Below, piece by piece: positions 1 through 6,859 of a DNA stretch of 26,905 nt. The position numbers and the translations under genes are program-made. The first letter of the stretch is position 1, and each line of letters begins with the position of its first letter. Below the pieces are notes generated by a model. The model was given only the letters and a program-made list of their open reading frames with translations, did not search any database and was not told the DNA's origin. The DNA lies in NCBI GenBank assembly GCA_049512335.1, contig JBEKXE010000051.1, positions 1 to 26,905 on the forward strand. Direction: 5' to 3'. The DNA is from Lustribacter sp049512335 (lineage in GTDB: Bacteria; Vulcanimicrobiota; Vulcanimicrobiia; Vulcanimicrobiales; Vulcanimicrobiaceae).

Positions 1-1
1 C

Positions 2-337
2 CGGCCCGACGTGATGGCCGTGATCCACGCTCACTCGCCCGAGATGATCGTCTTCGGCGCGAGTGGCGTCCCGCTGCGCAACATGATTCACACGGGCAGC
101 TTTATCAACGACGGCGTGCCGGTCTTGATTCGCCGCCGTGACCGTGCCGTCGACGTATTGCTGCCCGGCAACCGGCTCGGCTTGGCGGTGTCGTGTTGGC
201 CCGCGCTCGAACGGCTGCAAGCGGGGCCCGTTCGGTTCGCCGATTTCGCCCCCGAGCTGGCCCCGGCGGATCGCGAGCGCTTGGCGCAAACGCTGGTCCG
301 TGCGGGCGTCGCGCAGATCGACGATGCCCGCGATTAA
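2..337 (+). CDS. Class II aldolase/adducin-family protein, C-terminal part (5' end outside window)
   Basis: The reading frame is open to the window edge and begins with RPDVMAVIHAHSP, the metal-binding HxH region of class II aldolases and related decarboxylases, so the start lies upstream. The next stretch (GVPLRNMIHTGSF, DGVPV) resembles HCOMODA/2-hydroxy-3-carboxy-muconic semialdehyde decarboxylase-like members, which act on aromatic breakdown intermediates. Family members continue with an RGHG or NHG motif carrying the third metal-binding His. Here the chain instead runs SCWPALERLQAG and ends soon after, with no such motif. The C-terminus is therefore divergent, or the gene is damaged. Family assignment is fairly safe; substrate and activity are not. 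It lies 41 bases upstream of a tRNA and near binding-protein and VOC genes. Confidence 0.65.
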   Translation, partial: RPDVMAVIHAHSPEMIVFGASGVPLRNMIHTGSFINDGVPVLIRRRDRAVDVLLPGNRLGLAVSCWPALERLQAGPVRFADFAPELAPADRERLAQTLVRAGVAQIDDARD

Positions 338-378
338 GGAAACTCGCCGCCGCCGGGCGAACTGACCTCCCGGCACTC

Positions 379-451
379 GGGGACGTAGCTCAGCTGGTAG
401 AGCGCCGCGTTTGCAACGCGGATGTCAGGGGTTCGAATCCCCTCGTCTCCA
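379..451 (+). tRNA. tRNA-Ala (anticodon UGC)
   Basis: A full cloverleaf can be drawn: acceptor GGGGACG with CGTCTCC, D-arm GCTC/GAGC, anticodon stem CCGCG/CGCGG around loop TTTGCAA, and T-arm GGGG TTCGAAT CCCC. The G3:U70 wobble pair that identifies alanine tRNAs is present. The discriminator is A at 451, and CCA is not encoded. Confidence 0.97.
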
Positions 452-462
452 GTTCTGCTGCC

Positions 463-1410
463 TCATCCGTTGCGTAGCGGCGCGTCGATGAGGTCGCGGG
501 CATCGAAGCGCGTGGCGATGATTTTGTATTTTACGGCCAGGTCGACCACGGGTTGGATTTGGGCGGGGTCGAGCTTGGTGCCGCATGTTACGCGGGTCAT
601 GCCAGCGACGTCGGCCGGGGCGACGTTGGTGAACTTCGAGACCATGTCGACGGTCTCGGCGGTGTGCGCGTTCGTGTAGGTCGACGATTCCGCCACCGCT
701 CGCGCGAAGCGCGCGATCGCGTCGGCGTTCTTGGCCGTAAAGTCGGTGGTGGAAAAATACGCGGCCTGCAGATAATACTTGCCGACCGAATCGCAGCTCC
801 AGGCGAACACGCGCGCTTTCTTCGTGGCGAGCGTGGCGGCTAGCGATGGGTTGGCGAGCGTCGCCGCGTCGACGCGGCCGGCGAGCAGGGCAGCCGACGC
901 CGCCGACGGCGAGAGCTCGATATAGCGGACGGCGCTCGAATCGCCCCCGTGTTCGTCGATCCACTTCATCAGCGCGATTTGCAGAAAACCTTTTAGGCTC
1001 TGCACGGAAACGGTTTTGCCGCTCAGGTCGGCGGCCGTGCGGATCCCGGCGTCGCTGCGCACGAGCGTTCCCGCAACCGGCGCGGCCGAACTGTACATCG
1101 AGGCGGGGGCGATCAGCGTGAACGGAACGCCCTTCGCGAACCCCGCGATCAGGCCGAGCAGACTGGCCTTACCGATGTCGATCGAACCGCCGACGACGCC
1201 GTTCGAGATCGCGGCGCCGCTGTTGGCCGCGGTGAGGGTCACGTCGAGGCCGTAGCGCCGGAAGATCCCGCTGCTGATGCCGTACAGGCAGGCCACGGCG
1301 TCCTCATCCGGTGACGTCGCAACGCTGAGCGGCGTCAGCGTTTGCGCCCCGGCGAACGACGGCGCGCAGGCAAGGGCCGCGGTGCCGGCCAGAAACGAAC
1401 GGCGAATCAT
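463..1410 (-). CDS. NitT/TauT-type (NMT1/THI5-like) ABC transporter substrate-binding protein
   Basis: This is a 315-residue periplasmic or lipid-anchored binding protein that would hand a small organic ligand to an ABC importer. The N-terminus MIRRSFLAGTAALACAPS looks like a twin-arginine or Sec export signal ending near AGAQ. The mature part has the SsuA/NMT1-like order: a Gly-rich section with GGSIDIG, then a DLSGKTVSVQSLKG segment, then AGRVDAAT. The ATG at 1410 is chosen because it gives the export signal; the open frame upstream has no such character. No permease or ATPase of the same class is nearby. It is transcribed away from the VOC gene across a 79-base gap holding an inverted repeat, and is paralogous to the protein at 18638-19573. 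The ligand is unknown. Confidence 0.85.
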   Translation of the reverse strand: MIRRSFLAGTAALACAPSFAGAQTLTPLSVATSPDEDAVACLYGISSGIFRRYGLDVTLTAANSGAAISNGVVGGSIDIGKASLLGLIAGFAKGVPFTLIAPASMYSSAAPVAGTLVRSDAGIRTAADLSGKTVSVQSLKGFLQIALMKWIDEHGGDSSAVRYIELSPSAASAALLAGRVDAATLANPSLAATLATKKARVFAWSCDSVGKYYLQAAYFSTTDFTAKNADAIARFARAVAESSTYTNAHTAETVDMVSKFTNVAPADVAGMTRVTCGTKLDPAQIQPVVDLAVKYKIIATRFDARDLIDAPLRNG

Positions 1411-1432
1411 CGTTGCGCGTTCACGCGGTGGA

Positions 1433-1448
1433 GAAAGGAACTCCTTTC
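1433..1448. promoter_or_regulatory. Perfect inverted repeat in divergent promoter region (possible operator)
   Basis: GAAAGGA-AC-TCCTTTC has perfect 7-base arms around a 2-base centre. It lies in the 79 bases between the divergent starts of the binding protein (1410) and the VOC gene (1490). The position suits a regulator site controlling both genes; a transcript hairpin is the alternative. No regulator gene is adjacent. Confidence 0.35.
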
Positions 1449-1489
1449 CGGCCGAGGCAACCTGGTCGCCGTCGGGACGGGAGCCAACG

Positions 1490-2296
1490 GTGTTCACCAA
1501 GATCAATCATCTCGCGATCATCAGCGACAACTACACGGCGTCGGCGAAGTTTTACGAAGCGATGTTCGGCATGCGCACCTCGCCCGGCACGCGTTCCGAG
1601 CGCGCGATGACCGTCGGTGACGGCTACCTCGGCCTCAACATCAACCCGCGCAGCACCGGACGGCCGGCGCGGCTCGATCACTTCGGCGTCGAAGTCGAGG
1701 ACGTCGAGCGCGTCTTCGCCGCGCTCCGGCGCAGCTATCCGGCGGTGCACTGGCTGCAGCGCCCGTCGAACCGGCCGTTCGCCGGCATCACGACCCACGA
1801 TCCCGACGGCAACGTCTTCGATCTCTCGCAACGCGACATGACCAATCGCGCCGGCGTGTATGCCGAAGCCTCGACTGGCACGCACGAACGCCACGTCGAT
1901 CACTTTGCGATTCGCACGCTGCGGCCCGACGCGCTCGCCGCGTTCTATACCGAGGTCCTCGCGCTCGAAGCGGCGCCCGGCGCGGCCGGCGATCCCAGCC
2001 ACTACCTGACCGACGGCACCATCACGCTGGTCATTTCGCCCTGGGACATCGCGGATTACGCGGGTACGAGCATCACGGCGCCCTGCTTGGACCACATCGG
2101 CTTCAGCGTCGGCGACGTCGACGCGTTTCTGGCGCACGTCGACCGGCTGGCATCCGAAAACCGCCAGCTCGCGCCTTACCCGGTCGGCAGCGGTCCCGAG
2201 GGGCGGGCGCGGCTCGAGCTGGCCCAGCGCAACTGCCGCCTGTGCACGCGCTTCATGGCCGACACCGATACGGTGCTGCTGGGCTTACGCGCCTAA
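1490..2296 (+). CDS. Two-domain VOC-superfamily protein (glyoxalase/extradiol dioxygenase fold)
   Basis: This 268-residue protein has two vicinal-oxygen-chelate modules. Module 1 runs from FTKINHLAIISDNY to THDPDGNVFDL (residues 2-112). Module 2 starts at HVDHFAIRT (about 135) and contains LDHIGFSVGDVDAF (200-213). Possible metal ligands are H7, H64, H138 and H202. The usual closing Glu of DPDGNxxEL is Asp (D111) in module 1, and the motif is unclear in module 2. Family members include extradiol ring-cleavage dioxygenases, which would suit the catabolic genes here, but also isomerases and lyases. The GTG at 1490 is preferred over upstream starts because GGGAG precedes it by 7 bases and homology begins there. 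Its stop overlaps the stop of the convergent gene by 3 bases. Confidence 0.75.
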   Translation: MFTKINHLAIISDNYTASAKFYEAMFGMRTSPGTRSERAMTVGDGYLGLNINPRSTGRPARLDHFGVEVEDVERVFAALRRSYPAVHWLQRPSNRPFAGITTHDPDGNVFDLSQRDMTNRAGVYAEASTGTHERHVDHFAIRTLRPDALAAFYTEVLALEAAPGAAGDPSHYLTDGTITLVISPWDIADYAGTSITAPCLDHIGFSVGDVDAFLAHVDRLASENRQLAPYPVGSGPEGRARLELAQRNCRLCTRFMADTDTVLLGLRA

Positions 2297-2625
2297 CGGT
2301 GCGGCTGGACGCCGAGCGGCCGGACGGCCAGCGGCGGATCGCCGACGGCGGAATAGTTCCGGGCGCTCAACCAATCCAGCTCGGCCTGCGGCAAGTTGGC
2401 GGCGATCCAATCTTTGTGAACGCGCATCACCAGCAGCCGGTCGTTGGGACGTAACACCGTGACCAGCTTTTCCGAAATCTCGGTGTTCGTGAGTTCGGTC
2501 TCGACGATCCAGGCCTGCTTCTGGAACTGGTAGGCGTCACCCATCTCCTTGATCGCGTTGACGAGCTTCCCGGTCTCGTCAGGAAGACGAATCCCAGCCA
2601 TCTCGAGCGCAATGTAGTGGACCAC
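2293..2625 (-). CDS. Small SinR-family/Cas2-like ferredoxin-fold protein
   Basis: The 110-residue product VHYIALEMAG...LVNAIKEMGD...WIVETELTNTEISEKL...DRLLVMRV follows the beta-alpha-beta-beta-alpha-beta order of small proteins labelled SinR family, which resemble the Cas2 fold. In that family the start is usually YLIxYDL..., the middle WLVET and the end LLVIRV. No CRISPR array or cas gene is present, so a CRISPR role is not supported. The GTG at 2625 is chosen since it leaves the first beta strand intact; the ATG at 2601 would cut it. The open frame continues far upstream but through tRNA and rnpB, so that extension is not coding. Function is unknown. Confidence 0.65.
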   Translation of the reverse strand: MVHYIALEMAGIRLPDETGKLVNAIKEMGDAYQFQKQAWIVETELTNTEISEKLVTVLRPNDRLLVMRVHKDWIAANLPQAELDWLSARNYSAVGDPPLAVRPLGVQPHR

Positions 2626-2805
2626 CGGCGCACCGCCTTTCGCTCGCCCTTTTCTCCGCCGGACGTGGAATTCCGGGTGCGCGAGGGCACCTCGCAACGA
2701 CGGCACACCAATCGTGAAGCTCGTCACGGGCCCTCGCTCGTCTTGCTTTTTCACCGCTTCAAGGCAACGGCGATGTGGGACGCGAATGGTCGGCGGTTCG
2801 GTCGC

Positions 2806-2881
2806 GGGGGCATAGCTCAGCTGGTAGAGCACTTGCATGGCATGCAAGGGGTCAGGAGTTCGAGTCTCCTTGCCTCCACCA
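2806..2881 (+). tRNA. tRNA-Ala (anticodon GGC), CCA encoded
   Basis: The acceptor GGGGGCA pairs with TGCCTCC and again shows G3:U70. The anticodon stem CTTGC/GCAAG encloses loop ATGGCAT, so the anticodon is GGC. The T-arm is AGGAG TTCGAGT CTCCT. The discriminator A (2878) is followed by an encoded CCA (2879-2881). The gene is 6 bases upstream of rnpB on the same strand, so the two are probably one transcript. Confidence 0.97.
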
Positions 2882-2887
2882 TCGAAT

Positions 2888-3305
2888 CGCGAAGTTCGCC
2901 GGGTCATCGCGACGAGTCGTTCGTCGAGGAAAGTCCGGGCTTCACTGGGCAGGGTGCAGGATAACGTCCTGTCGGGGCGACTCGAAGGAAAGTGCCACAG
3001 AAACATACAGGGTAAGAACAGACGCCGAATTTCGAAAGAAATGCGGCTCTGCGTTGGAGCGAGCGAAAGCGAGTCCCAACACCTAACGGTGAAATCGTGA
3101 GGTAAGAGCTCACGGCGATTCACGGTGACGTGATCGCGCGGTAAACCCCACCCGAAGCAAGATCGCTCGCATGCCGCGCCTCGCGCGCGGGGGCCGGCCC
3201 GGCCCAACGAGCCCCATCGCACCGAGGTCACCGGTAACGGCGGCCCCAGAGAGATGATGACCACCGCCTGGCGGGACAGAATCCGGCTTACAGGCGAACT
3301 TCGCG
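2888..3305 (+). ncRNA. rnpB: RNase P RNA (bacterial type A)
   Basis: This is the catalytic RNA that trims tRNA 5' ends. Conserved blocks appear in order: GAGGAAAGTCCGGGC (from 2926), GCAGGGTGCAGGATAACGTC, AAGTGCCACAGAAACATACA, GGTAAGAGCTCAC, GGTAAACCCCACCCGAAGCA, AGAGATGATGACC and CAGAATCCGGCTTACAGG. The ends are set by a perfect 13-base P1 helix: CGCGAAGTTCGCC at 2888-2900 pairs with its exact complement at 3293-3305. Length is about 418 nt, usual for type A. It follows tRNA-Ala(GGC) by 6 bases, and the next coding sequence begins 2 bases after P1 with no terminator between. Confidence 0.96.
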
Positions 3306-3307
3306 TT

Positions 3308-5029
3308 ATGCCGACCAGCCTGTGGCGGATCGCGGCGCTGACCGGTGCGTTGATCGTGCTGGGCTTCGTCGTGGTCGAAACGGTCGACGTTTCCGCCTAC
3401 ACCGACCCCAACGTAGCGTGGACGCAGGTCGATGGGCACAGCTACGCGCGCTTGCGCGTGACGGCGGTAACGGGAACGCCGCAGGAAAACGGCGGGCTTC
3501 AGCCCGGCGACGTCATCGTAGCGGTGAATGGGCTGACGTTGCGGCTGCGCTACGGCGCCGCACCGGCCGGCTTCACGCAGCGCTGGAACGTCACGCGCGG
3601 CGCGCAGCACTTCACGACGACCACCGAGGTCACACCGATCGCCCCGCGCGACCTGGTGCTGTTCGAGATCTTCAACGTCGTGCGGCTGGCGATGGTGCTG
3701 GTCGCGATGCTGGTCGCGCTGCGCCGCCCCGACGACCCCGCCGCGCGCGCACTCGTCACGTTCCTCGTGCTGATGGGCCTGGCGCTGGTGCCCTTCGGAG
3801 CGTGGCTGCCGGACGCGCTCTTCCGCGTCGCAAACCTGCTGCGCGGGCCGCTCGAGATCCTCAGCCTCTCGCAGGCCTTGCTGTACGCGTGCCTGTTCCC
3901 GGCGCCTTCTCCGAGCGGGCAGCGAGCCCGGCTGCGCGCGATCAATCCCTGGTACACGCTGGTCACGGCGACGGCCGCATTCGTGCTCAATGCCGGGGAC
4001 CAGAGCGCGACCGGCTTGCCGGATTTGGGTCCGCTCACGCCGCTCGTCGAGTGGTCGCCGATGCTCTACTTCTTCGCCATGTTCCGCGCGTTCGCACTCG
4101 GCGCGCGCGACGCATCGCCGCGCGACCGGCAGCGCTTGGCCTGGGTCGGCCGCTCGATCGGAATCGGTTTCTCCGGACCCCTGGCCGCCGCGGTGCTGGC
4201 CGTTGCGTTGGGCCGCACCGACGAGTGGATCGGTTTTCTTCCCGTGACGCTGGTCGCGATGCCGCTCGGGCTCGCCTACACGATCCTGCGCCACCGCACC
4301 GTCGACGTGGGGTTCGTCATCAGCCGCGCGCTCGTGCTCACGGTGATGTCATTCCTGATCGTCGGCGCCTTCGGCTTGGCCGAACGCACGCTCGGGAAGC
4401 TGCTGATCGATGCCTCGCACGTGGCCAGCCGTTCGGTCGAGATCGCGCTGGCGCTGGGGCTGGGTTTCTCGCTGCGCAGCCTGCACGCCCAAATCGAACG
4501 CGGCGTCGACCGTATCTTCTTCCGCCGCCGGCAACGCGCGCTGTTCGCGCTGAAGGCGTTCGCCAACGATGTCTACTTCATCACCGATCCCGACGTCGCG
4601 ATCGAACGGACCGTCGACGTGGTCAATCGTTGCGCCGATGCGCCGAATACGGCGCTGTACCTGATCGCCGACCGCGTCTTCGGCTGCGCCGCGGCCATCG
4701 ACCCCGGCGGCTACCCCAGCGAAATCAGTGAGAACGATCCGCTGTTCGTGCGGATGCGCGCCTCCCGCCAGCCGGAGCTCGTACGCGATGCCGGCAGCGA
4801 CCTCGACGCCGAGATCGCCTTTCCGATGTTCGTGCGCGCTACGCTCGTCGGGGCGCTCGTTCTCAGCGGAAAGCGGACCGGTGAAGCCTACGATCCCGAG
4901 GAGACGGCACTCTTGACGGACCTGGCCCAGCGCGTCGGCCTAGCACTCGACGCGTTGCAAACCATTGCGGTTCGGCGCGAGCTCGAAGCGCTTACGGCGC
5001 GGCCGCACCAGCATACATCACCCTCTTGA
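3308..5029 (+). CDS. Membrane sensor-like protein: PDZ domain, multiple TM helices, GAF domain; no output domain
   Basis: In this 573-residue protein, residues 7-25 form a first membrane helix. Residues about 45-110 resemble a PDZ domain (GLQPGDVIVAVNG). About eight hydrophobic helices then lead to RHRTVDVGFVISRAL. A basic linker (DRIFFRRRQRALFALKAFA) and a GAF-type domain (about 420-560) end the chain. The linker plus GAF is the arrangement found before the kinase core in some bacterial sensor kinases, but there is no His-kinase, GGDEF, HD or phosphatase domain here. The ATG at 3308 is chosen because the in-frame ATG at 3254 lies inside rnpB. The only Shine-Dalgarno-like bases (AGGCG) fall in the rnpB P1 helix. 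Signal and partner are unknown. Confidence 0.7.
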   Translation: MPTSLWRIAALTGALIVLGFVVVETVDVSAYTDPNVAWTQVDGHSYARLRVTAVTGTPQENGGLQPGDVIVAVNGLTLRLRYGAAPAGFTQRWNVTRGAQHFTTTTEVTPIAPRDLVLFEIFNVVRLAMVLVAMLVALRRPDDPAARALVTFLVLMGLALVPFGAWLPDALFRVANLLRGPLEILSLSQALLYACLFPAPSPSGQRARLRAINPWYTLVTATAAFVLNAGDQSATGLPDLGPLTPLVEWSPMLYFFAMFRAFALGARDASPRDRQRLAWVGRSIGIGFSGPLAAAVLAVALGRTDEWIGFLPVTLVAMPLGLAYTILRHRTVDVGFVISRALVLTVMSFLIVGAFGLAERTLGKLLIDASHVASRSVEIALALGLGFSLRSLHAQIERGVDRIFFRRRQRALFALKAFANDVYFITDPDVAIERTVDVVNRCADAPNTALYLIADRVFGCAAAIDPGGYPSEISENDPLFVRMRASRQPELVRDAGSDLDAEIAFPMFVRATLVGALVLSGKRTGEAYDPEETALLTDLAQRVGLALDALQTIAVRRELEALTARPHQHTSPS

Positions 5030-5148
5030 CGGAACGGGAAAGCCGGCCGCGCCATGACGCGAGCCTGCGAGCGAGCCCTTGCCCACCAATATGCGAGCCG
5101 AGAGGCCCAAGCCTGCAACCGGCGGGGCGGCCCCGGCGTTCCAACGAA

Positions 5149-5550
5149 ATGAAGATCATGCCGCATTTCGACAAGAGCCAGACCGTTGAACAGGCGTTCA
5201 AGACCCATGCCGGCGCGCGCCGCGTGTTCGCCCGCTTCCATCTCGGCGGCTGCTCCAACTGTTCCATCAGCGAGACCGAGACGATCGAACAGGTGAGTGA
5301 AGGCTACGGCATTCCGCTGGCGATGCTGATGGACGATCTCGAGAAGCTGTTCGATCAGCCGGCGCTCGAAGTCGGCGACGCAGTGCGGCTGCCCGATGAG
5401 ATCCGCTCGAAGATCCCGCAGTTGGCCGGCGTTCCGGAGTTGGGCAAAGTCACCGATTTTGCGGCCGGGGCCTACACGGTCGAGTTCGGCGACGTCCGCC
5501 TCCAGGGTCTCGCCGAGGACTTCATCAAGGCCGAGACCGCCGAAGCTTGA
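5149..5550 (+). CDS. DUF1858-type redox-disulfide domain protein
   Basis: This soluble 133-residue protein has an N-terminal segment (residues 5-65) matching the DUF1858 pattern: QTVEQAFKTHAGARRVFARF followed by GGCSNC (C35, C38), then TIEQVSEGYGI and a hydrophobic helix. The domain is often found alone or on iron-sulfur and hybrid-cluster related proteins, where the CxxC pair is thought to be redox-active or metal-binding. The remaining 65 residues (EVGDAVRLPDEIRSKI...) are not recognised. The ATG at 5149 is taken; ATG at 5158 is possible, and neither has a strong ribosome site. The 119 bases before it, after the sensor gene, show no gene I can support. Confidence 0.7.
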   Translation: MKIMPHFDKSQTVEQAFKTHAGARRVFARFHLGGCSNCSISETETIEQVSEGYGIPLAMLMDDLEKLFDQPALEVGDAVRLPDEIRSKIPQLAGVPELGKVTDFAAGAYTVEFGDVRLQGLAEDFIKAETAEA

Positions 5551-5575
5551 TCGCTGTCCCCCTGATCGCTGTCCC
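5548..5575 (+). repeat. 13-base tandem direct repeat at a stop codon
   Basis: TGATCGCTGTCCC occurs at 5548-5560 and again at 5563-5575. The first copy contains the TGA stop of the DUF1858 gene. The following bases (TCGACAAGCTCGGGATGACA) resemble short intergenic repeats scattered in many GC-rich genomes. Other copies cannot be checked from this window. Confidence 0.6.
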
Positions 5576-5600
5576 TCGACAAGCTCGGGATGACAGGGAG

Positions 5601-5626
5601 GAAGAGCCGCTGTACAGCGGCTCTTC
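5601..5626. terminator. 26-base perfect palindrome, likely bidirectional terminator
   Basis: The half-site GAAGAGCCGCTGT is followed directly by its exact reverse complement. It lies between the convergent ends of the DUF1858 gene (5550) and the DUF2203 gene (5630). On the plus strand it is followed only by GATTT, so the U-tract is weak. It could act as a hairpin stop for both transcripts; a protein-binding palindrome is possible. Confidence 0.55.
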
Positions 5627-5629
5627 GAT

Positions 5630-6004
5630 TTAGTCGAGCAGCTTACGATCCATGAACGACTCGTCCGTCCCGTGCCAGTGCGAGAGCTGGGCTTCGCCCG
5701 CTTTCCAGCACAAATAGATCGGCCGTCCTTCCCGGATGGAGGGGAAGTCCAGCAATCCCAGGTCGATGTCTTTCACGACGCAGCCGTAGGCCTCGATCCG
5801 GTTGATGAGGTGCACCACTTCGGCCTTCAGATCGGTGAAGCGGCGCGCCGGACGCCGCGCCGGGACGTTCCGCGCAGCACGCAGCGCCGGATCGCTCTCG
5901 AGCAGCCGAATGGCGAGCTCGCGGCGCTTCTCCCACAGCTGCTCGACCAGCGGCGTGAGGACCGGGATGAGGGCGTTGGCTCGTTCAGGCGAAAAGACAT
6001 GCAT
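5630..6004 (-). CDS. DUF2203 family protein
   Basis: The 124-residue product matches DUF2203. It begins with VFSPERANALIPVL, has a charged helical middle, then GCVVKDIDLGLLDFPSIREGRPIYLCW with KAGEAQLSHWHGTDESF at the end. The family is small, soluble and of unknown function. The ATG at 6004 overlaps, on the opposite strand, the start of rapZ, so no separate promoter space exists between the two genes. It is convergent with the DUF1858 gene across the palindromic terminator. Confidence 0.85.
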   Translation of the reverse strand: MHVFSPERANALIPVLTPLVEQLWEKRRELAIRLLESDPALRAARNVPARRPARRFTDLKAEVVHLINRIEAYGCVVKDIDLGLLDFPSIREGRPIYLCWKAGEAQLSHWHGTDESFMDRKLLD

Positions 6005-6859
6005 ATGCGGCGTCTCGTCATCGTAACGGGGCTTTCAGGTGCAGGCAAGAGCCAAGCTATGAAATCGTTCGAAGATTTCGGCTTTGCTTGCCTGGACAAT
6101 GTGCCCCCGGTACTTGCTCCGGCATTCGTCGACCTGGTCCGCGCCAGCGATCGCGATGCCGCTGCCCTGGCCTTCGACGTGCGCTCCGGCGGTGCATTCG
6201 GCGAGGCCACGACCACGCTCGAAGAGCTCCTCAACGCCGGGCTTCACCCTGAGGTGCTCTTCCTCGACGCCGACGACGAGACGCTGGTGCGCCGCTACAG
6301 CGAGACCCGGCGCCGCCACCCCCTCTACGGCACGGCCTCGACGCTGATCGAGGCGATTGCCGCGGAGCGGGCGACTCTGGCGGAGCTGCGCCTGCGCGCC
6401 GACTTCCTCTGGGATACGACGAACTTCACCCAAGCCACGCTCAAGGAGCACATCGCCGCAACGTTCGTAGGCAACGGCCTGCGCCACACGCGCACGACGA
6501 TCATCGCCTTCGGCTTCAAGTTCGGCGTGCCGCTCGACGCCGACTGGACGTTCGACGTGCGCTTTCTGCCGAACCCGCACTACCAGCTCGCGCTGCGCCC
6601 GCTCAACGGCAACGATCCCGACGTCGCCGCGTTCCTCGAACGCGCGCCCGACCTCGAACCCTTTCTCGAGCGGCTCTTCGCATTGGTCGACTTCGTGGTG
6701 CCGCGCGCGCGCGCCGAAGGCAAATCGCAACTGACGTTCGCGATCGGCTGTACCGGCGGACGGCATCGTTCGATCTACATCGCGCACCGGCTAGCGCGCC
6801 ATCTGGTCGAGAACGGCGAGGATGCGCCGGCGATCGAAGAGCGGGACCTCCAGCGATGA
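5999..6859 (+). CDS. rapZ: RapZ/YvcJ family nucleotide-binding RNase adaptor protein
   Basis: The 286-residue length is normal for the family. A Walker A P-loop is at residues 11-18 (GLSGAGKS). The C-terminal signature IGCTGGRHRS lies at about 249-258. In E. coli RapZ binds small RNAs and guides RNase E; in Bacillus YvcJ is a nucleotide-binding protein of less certain role. ATG 5999 and ATG 6005 are both possible: AGG at 5986 is 10 bases before the first, while most relatives start like the second (MRRLVIVTG). The stop overlaps the yvcK start by 4 bases (ATGA), indicating translational coupling. Upstream it runs head-to-head into DUF2203. Confidence 0.95.
   Translation: MHMRRLVIVTGLSGAGKSQAMKSFEDFGFACLDNVPPVLAPAFVDLVRASDRDAAALAFDVRSGGAFGEATTTLEELLNAGLHPEVLFLDADDETLVRRYSETRRRHPLYGTASTLIEAIAAERATLAELRLRADFLWDTTNFTQATLKEHIAATFVGNGLRHTRTTIIAFGFKFGVPLDADWTFDVRFLPNPHYQLALRPLNGNDPDVAAFLERAPDLEPFLERLFALVDFVVPRARAEGKSQLTFAIGCTGGRHRSIYIAHRLARHLVENGEDAPAIEERDLQR

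Noticed and set aside
2293..2625. Cas2 of a CRISPR system
   Set aside because: The fold pattern is similar, but no repeat array, cas1 or other cas gene is present; SinR-family small proteins of this kind occur without CRISPR.
2626..4294. Long minus-strand open frames across tRNA-Ala(GGC), rnpB and the sensor gene
   Set aside because: They run antisense through structural RNAs and a clear membrane protein, with Arg/His/Gln-rich, low-complexity products.
5026..5148. Upstream extension of the DUF1858 protein from TTG 5026
   Set aside because: The added residues are Arg/Pro-rich without family similarity; only the overlap with the sensor stop favours it.
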